DNA of 64,000 nucleotides from Branchiostoma floridae (taxonomy: Eukaryota; Chordata; Leptocardii; Amphioxiformes; Branchiostomatidae), in NCBI RefSeq assembly GCF_000003815.2, contig NC_049979.1:13854094-13918093 (forward strand). Reading direction: 5' to 3'. Of the stretch, positions 1-64,000 are shown in pieces (position 1 is the stretch's first letter; each line of letters opens with the position of its first letter). The position numbers were made by a program, and so were the translations under genes. The notes below the pieces were generated by a model, which did not search any database, was not told the DNA's origin, and was given only the letters and a program-made list of their open reading frames with translations.

Positions 1-338
1 GAGGATGAATTCCACTGTAGTGAGTAACTTTCAGTCAAGCTTTTTCAATGCTTGATTTTATAAAGATTTCTGCTACATTTAAAAATGCTGGAGAGTTTAC
101 ATCTACTGATAGACAGTCTAGCAATGTAGTTAAAAATGGCTTGGCAGGTTACTTTTGTGTATAAAGTGGCAACTATTGAAGTTAGAGAACAAGATTTTAT
201 CTCATAGAATTTGTAGATGCCATCTTATTATTGTAGCAATATCATGTGAGAGTGTACTTTGGATCATTGAAGGTCACACTGTGTAAGCGTACACCTGATT
301 TGAAATATAACTTCTGATGTTGAGTTTGTAAGTACAAG

Positions 339-59331
<58,993 letters not shown>

Positions 59332-61760
59332 GCAGGCCTCAGTTTGGACAATGTGACTGTTTCTCCACAGTCTTGTTCACATGCTGGCTTGACCAACAAA
59401 TACAAGTACTCAAAACAGGATACCGGATGATGTCAACTTGACAAAGAAACCGTTGAGTTTCTGAGTTGTTGTGTCTGCGTTTACTGGTAGATCTCAGTCA
59501 TTTCTTGAATGTAGAAGTCTTGTTATGTGTGACATGTGTGCATATAAAAGTACTGCACATGTATGTGGCATTGTAATGCTTGTTCAGAATCACATTTTGT
59601 TCAGCTTGATGCTTTTGTTTTGTTCTGTTTCTCTCCATCTGATTAGCCTGTCTTGTGTAGTGCCAGGTAGTACTTAGTGTGAGATTACATTATGTATAAA
59701 TGAAATCTACCTATTGTGTGTACCTCAGTTCTGTGTATAATTCTGCAGGTAAGTACTGAGTATTGTTGCCATCAGTAGAAATTACTTATTGATTTGTAAC
59801 ATCATCTGTTCCTATCCAAGAAAATGAAGGTCACTATAATCTGTGACAAAGTCAAAACATATTCCAGTGTGTGTTGATGTTGGGGACATCAACAATCATC
59901 ACAATGGGCTAAGCAAACCTGGCAGTCTGTATCACCTGGATCCAGGATGCTATGAGCACAGTACCCGATGATGGGAAAGATGCTGCCTCTGTTTGGCACC
60001 ATGTTGGATGGCCCTGATTATCAGTATTCTTAGTTAGTGAGCAACAGGGACATTAACATAGAATTAGAGCCTTTTGCAGGCAGGTTAATGTGTACACATG
60101 AAGAAACACAAGACTAGATGGCTGCTTGGCAGCAGGGCTTCAGAACTCCAGGACATAGATGACAATCTAACCATTGCAGCTTGGTACCATGAAAAACATG
60201 AATGTAACAATGTGCTTTTGTAAGTTCTTTGCAAAATTTACATGTATATAATAACAAGGGTATCGTTTTACATATTTAGCCAGGTAATTTGAATTGTGAT
60301 CTACTAGTTGTGTATGATAGGGTTCTAAGCTAAGGTGTATAAGATTGGTAAGAAGAATGACATTGTTGCAATGAGTGTAAGTTTGTATGCTCAGCATGCC
60401 ATAATACACTAGGTTGTAGTAAGTTTTTGTGACCTTAAATGTCACATTCAAGTGGACAACATTTATGTAGCGGTAACCAGGTATACTTAAGGAAAGCGAT
60501 GACTTCTAAGATATNNNNNNNNNNNNNNNNNNNNNNNNNNNNNNNNNNNNNNNNNNNNNNNNNNNNNNNNNNNNNNNNNNNNNNNNNNNNNNNNNNNNNN
60601 NNNNNNNNNNNNNNTGTTGTATTAGGGATTTTGTGTCATGAACACAAGTTGTAAAGACTGTGATACTGCCAATATTTTGTGAGATCATTAGGCTAGATAT
60701 ATATATTAAGTGTTTTGAGACAATGAGTATCTAACATTATGTATCATGTAACATGTAGTTTAACTAGTGAGTATTTGTTGGTGTGCCAAGAAATGGTTGG
60801 TATACAGGGCTACACTGCCAATGTGCATTATTGTTGCACTACATGTCATGAATACACGAGGATTCCCACCCATTGTATGTTCATGTACTCAGCAAAAATG
60901 GAGACAAAGGAACGTCATATAATTAGCAGTTAGATAAGATAAACGTATATCTAACAGCAAGTCAGTACAACCATGTCCTTGTTACAGGTTTTTTCACAGC
61001 CAAAAGACTGCCAAAATGAATCACATTGGAACTTACACTGTGTGTAGAACTGGTGTGTTATGCTGATGGATTGTTGTTTCCTAGGTACACAACTCAAGGA
61101 CACAGAACTGTGGAAAAGGAGCTTTAGGAAAAGCCATCATAGAAAGTGACTGTGCAGTTCCACATGTATATGTGCTGACACGCACTTGATGTTCTTGGCA
61201 TGATACTATAGCAGCTGTGTATGATATATCATGATGGAGTTTATCTGTTGTTCATGGATAGTAACATTGTGACAAGCTGACCGAACTACATTTTGCAATC
61301 AACAAAAAAACAGCTGGAAGATTTATTGGTCTTGAATTTCTGTAGAACTGAGTTTCTCACTAAATGTGTATTGAGTAAAGGAACTGTATCTTGTACATAA
61401 GATATTTTTCTGGGCATGTTGAATTTGTACTTACCTGGTAATCTTAAGCCATGACACCATGCTATCAGAATAGTTGATGTGGAAAACCATTATAATGTTT
61501 CCCTACCACAGGGACAGCTGCAAGATTTTAGCTGTGGATAATCTTTGCAGTGTACATGGTAGATAGATGGTGTTCTTTCTCCTTTGGTGGGACTGTTTCA
61601 CAAAGACATCAACTTAAAGTAATGTTGTCATTTGAATTATGAAGTAGTAGAGCAGATGGTGGAATGTGAGACTCAGTCACAGAAATCATCTTACTTACAA
61701 ATGTATCTAGGAATGCAAGTTTGATTAAGACGTTATTAAATGAAAGAAGAACTTAGAAAT
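59332..61760 (+). other. ALK: Probable ALK 3' UTR
   Basis: Non-coding sequence after the stop. I find no canonical AATAAA nearby; ATTAAA at 61735-61740 is a candidate variant poly(A) signal. The first 96 bases remain open in the ALK frame up to TGA at 59428-59430. Confidence 0.45.
60515..60614. other. Assembly gap (100 N)
   Basis: Exactly 100 Ns downstream of the ALK stop. Confidence 0.98.
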
Positions 61761-64000
61761 AGGCAGGAGAGGGGTATTGTAGATGGAAGTGGGGGTCTGT
61801 GCATGTGGATGCTTGTTGCTGGTGGTGACACATTATATTTTTGATGCAGATTGTATATGAGACAGGGATTATATGTACAAATCTATGATAAGAGATTATA
61901 ACCATGTTGATTGTACGTGTTATGATGTTGACATTGTTCCTACGTTTGAGTAGGAACATATCAGAAGATTGGACAAGTATGAAGCATGGTCAGTTACTCA
62001 GCACAGTTGCTATGTGTGTGACTTAACATGTTAAATGTTTTGGTGACAGAGATTTGTCAGATTCCTATAGATAGGTTCCTATAAAAGCCTCAATGTGCAA
62101 TAACGATGTCATTATTTTGCACCATGATATTACCTCACATCACAAAGTATATCGTTCAAGTCATCAGCCATGTGCAAAAAGTTATCTCAGCTAGTCCAGG
62201 AGCTTGAAAAGTTTTAAAAATCAATTTATTCGATATGACCACGAACCAGTTACGTGCATTATGTTAGTTAGCATTTAACATCCAATCCGTGACTTATTCA
62301 GTTATTACAATAACATGCATGCACTGTGACGGGAAGACCTGGTGGATTTGTAACAATTTTGGACCAACAGTCCTTTCATGGTCACAGCATTATTTTGTAT
62401 TGTTATTTCATTTCTGTTGCAGGTGATATTGAATATGTCAGTAAAAGAAGGAGGGTGGTATGTTTGAGCTGTGTTTTCTGTGTTTTGGTGGTTCACATTA
62501 AAAGATTTGTCCTGTTTATCCAACTTTTGTCTGGAATATTTGAGTACATTATAATTCGTAAGGATCCCGCGTCAGGTGGGATGGTACATTTAGGACCATT
62601 TAGGTCTTTAGGAAGCTTTGATCAATCATGACAAAAGTGAAATGGAGAATGACGAAACAGAAAGACATTGCAAAAGTTCTTGCTGCATCTTGCCTGGAAT
62701 GTTTCATCAGAATCCAGTCTTTTACCTATAACTTGGTAATCAAAATCCCCTTTGTTGCTGGATGATAGTATCCTGGGAAAACTGTGATTAACAATATAGC
62801 ACTCTGGGGAATTACAAGTGACGCCCTTGATGGGATAGAAGAATTATCATGTACATAGATAAACGCATACCATATATTATAACTTGTACATCGTTTAATC
62901 TTGAATAGGTGCGGCATATTGTGGCCTATATGAAAATGCAAAATAGGAATTCAAAGTACTCGTTATCTCTCTGACGACATATCGCTATTTTGCTACCACA
63001 CTTAAGACGCGACATTTTCGATGTGATCGTTAATCTGAATGCACATGCCTATGTTGGCATCAATAATCACACATCGCTTAATAATCATGTAGGTTAAGAT
63101 ATTCTTACAATAGAATTAAGTTGTTTTTTTTCGTCTACCTGGCATTTTTAAGAACAAAGCAATTTGGAAAATTAGTCCCAGGTGTGAATGCGGTGACTTC
63201 AGAAGGAGGCGTACTTCCTGCTTTACGTCGATGGTGTGTCAACACCGATATGATGATGTGTCAATTCATATCTGAAGTCATATCTGAGCGCCCAGGTCAG
63301 CTTGTCGTAGTTCATGCGTAGGGTTTGCATTTGCGCATGCCCCAGAGGCGGGTCATCTCCGGAGGATGTTTAGATTTGATGACGAACTCTCCGTAGTCAC
63401 CTTTCCAGGCGATTTGCATCGCAAAACTCTTCTTTCTGTCGAGAAGGAAGGCGTAACAGGAAATTAGACTCGTCAGTTACAACGGGAAGTAGAGTAGCGC
63501 ATGTATGTTGTATAATGTCGTGTATATGGAAGCAGGATGCTGTGTAGTTACATATCCGGCCAATTTGGAGAGAGCTTGCGAAAAACTATTTTAAGACATG
63601 AAAGCATGGGCGAGCGGGCTTCAGTCTGCTGAAGAACATCGTAGGGCCGGATAAAGGATTTCCGCTTTTCCGACGAAATAAGAGGGGAGGAAGCAGTAAT
63701 TGCCCTATTGAACAGGCCTATTAATACACCAGCAATTGTGTAGTGTAAAGCAAGGAAAAAATTCTGAAACAAACTGAGAGGCGACAAATAAAGGAGAAAC
63801 TCTTCGATATGTACAGACAGTATTGGACATCAAGAGTATGGCACAGAGTATGGCATATGCCCAAACGTAAGGATGCTTATTTCACGGAAGGTTCCCCAAG
63901 AACCTTCGGAAACACCAAAGATCTATGATCATCTATCTGTTCCCAATTTCGAGTGGGAATAGTACATCTGAATTTTGAAACCGGGCGCGACAAGGCAATC
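61761..64000. other. Downstream intergenic sequence, CpG-richer at the end
   Basis: No gene recognised. From about 63150 the sequence has more CpG than the preceding AT-rich region and could be the promoter or first exon of a neighbouring gene. The ORFs present are short and unrecognisable. An inverted pair (GAAGGTTC and GAACCTTC) lies at 63885-63909, and AATAAA occurs at 63787-63792. Confidence 0.4.

Overview
The window is 64 kb of a scaffolded invertebrate genome, with five assembly gaps of exactly 100 Ns. It is almost entirely one large plus-strand gene: an ALK-type receptor tyrosine kinase, the probable single co-orthologue of vertebrate ALK and LTK. The gene model, the very divergent introns and the repeat content (tRNA-derived SINEs, many MITEs, foldback elements, dead mariner) best fit an invertebrate deuterostome. 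Amphioxus (Branchiostoma) is my preferred guess. That is inference; no species marker was tested.

I could chain 28 exons from about 339 to 59331. All 27 introns have GT donors and AG acceptors and every junction keeps phase, giving about 1,434 residues. The true N-terminus (signal peptide and upstream region) lies before the window. Domain order is MAM1 (exons 1-3), LDLa (4), MAM2 (5-8), a short linker (9), the TNF-like subdomain (10-11), the glycine-rich subdomain (12-15), a six-cysteine EGF-like module (16), a Sushi/CCP module (17), the transmembrane helix (18), the juxtamembrane segment (19), the kinase (20-27) and a C-terminal tail (28). The ectodomain exons are spread over 49.7 kb with introns up to 9.4 kb. 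The intracellular exons are packed into 9.2 kb.

The most interesting biology is a complete Sushi module on its own phase 1-1 exon between the EGF-like module and the membrane, an architecture not found in the vertebrate ALK/LTK receptors I know. The C-terminus also carries a 48-bp in-frame tandem duplication whose junction contains the stop codon; 32 further open codons follow.

The introns are repeat-rich: a 1.68-kb foldback element whose terminal inverted repeats are made of a 10-bp tandem repeat; three same-orientation copies of a 0.9-kb inverted-repeat element in about 5.3 kb; an octamer-rich repeat family in both orientations, one copy interrupted by a SINE with an 8-bp target duplication; a second tRNA-derived SINE with a poly(A) tail; two copies of a 210-bp MITE; several long palindromes; a nested transposon; and an internally deleted mariner in a kinase intron. 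After the stop, 59332-64000 is probable 3' UTR and intergenic sequence, becoming CpG-richer towards the end. I recognise no second gene.
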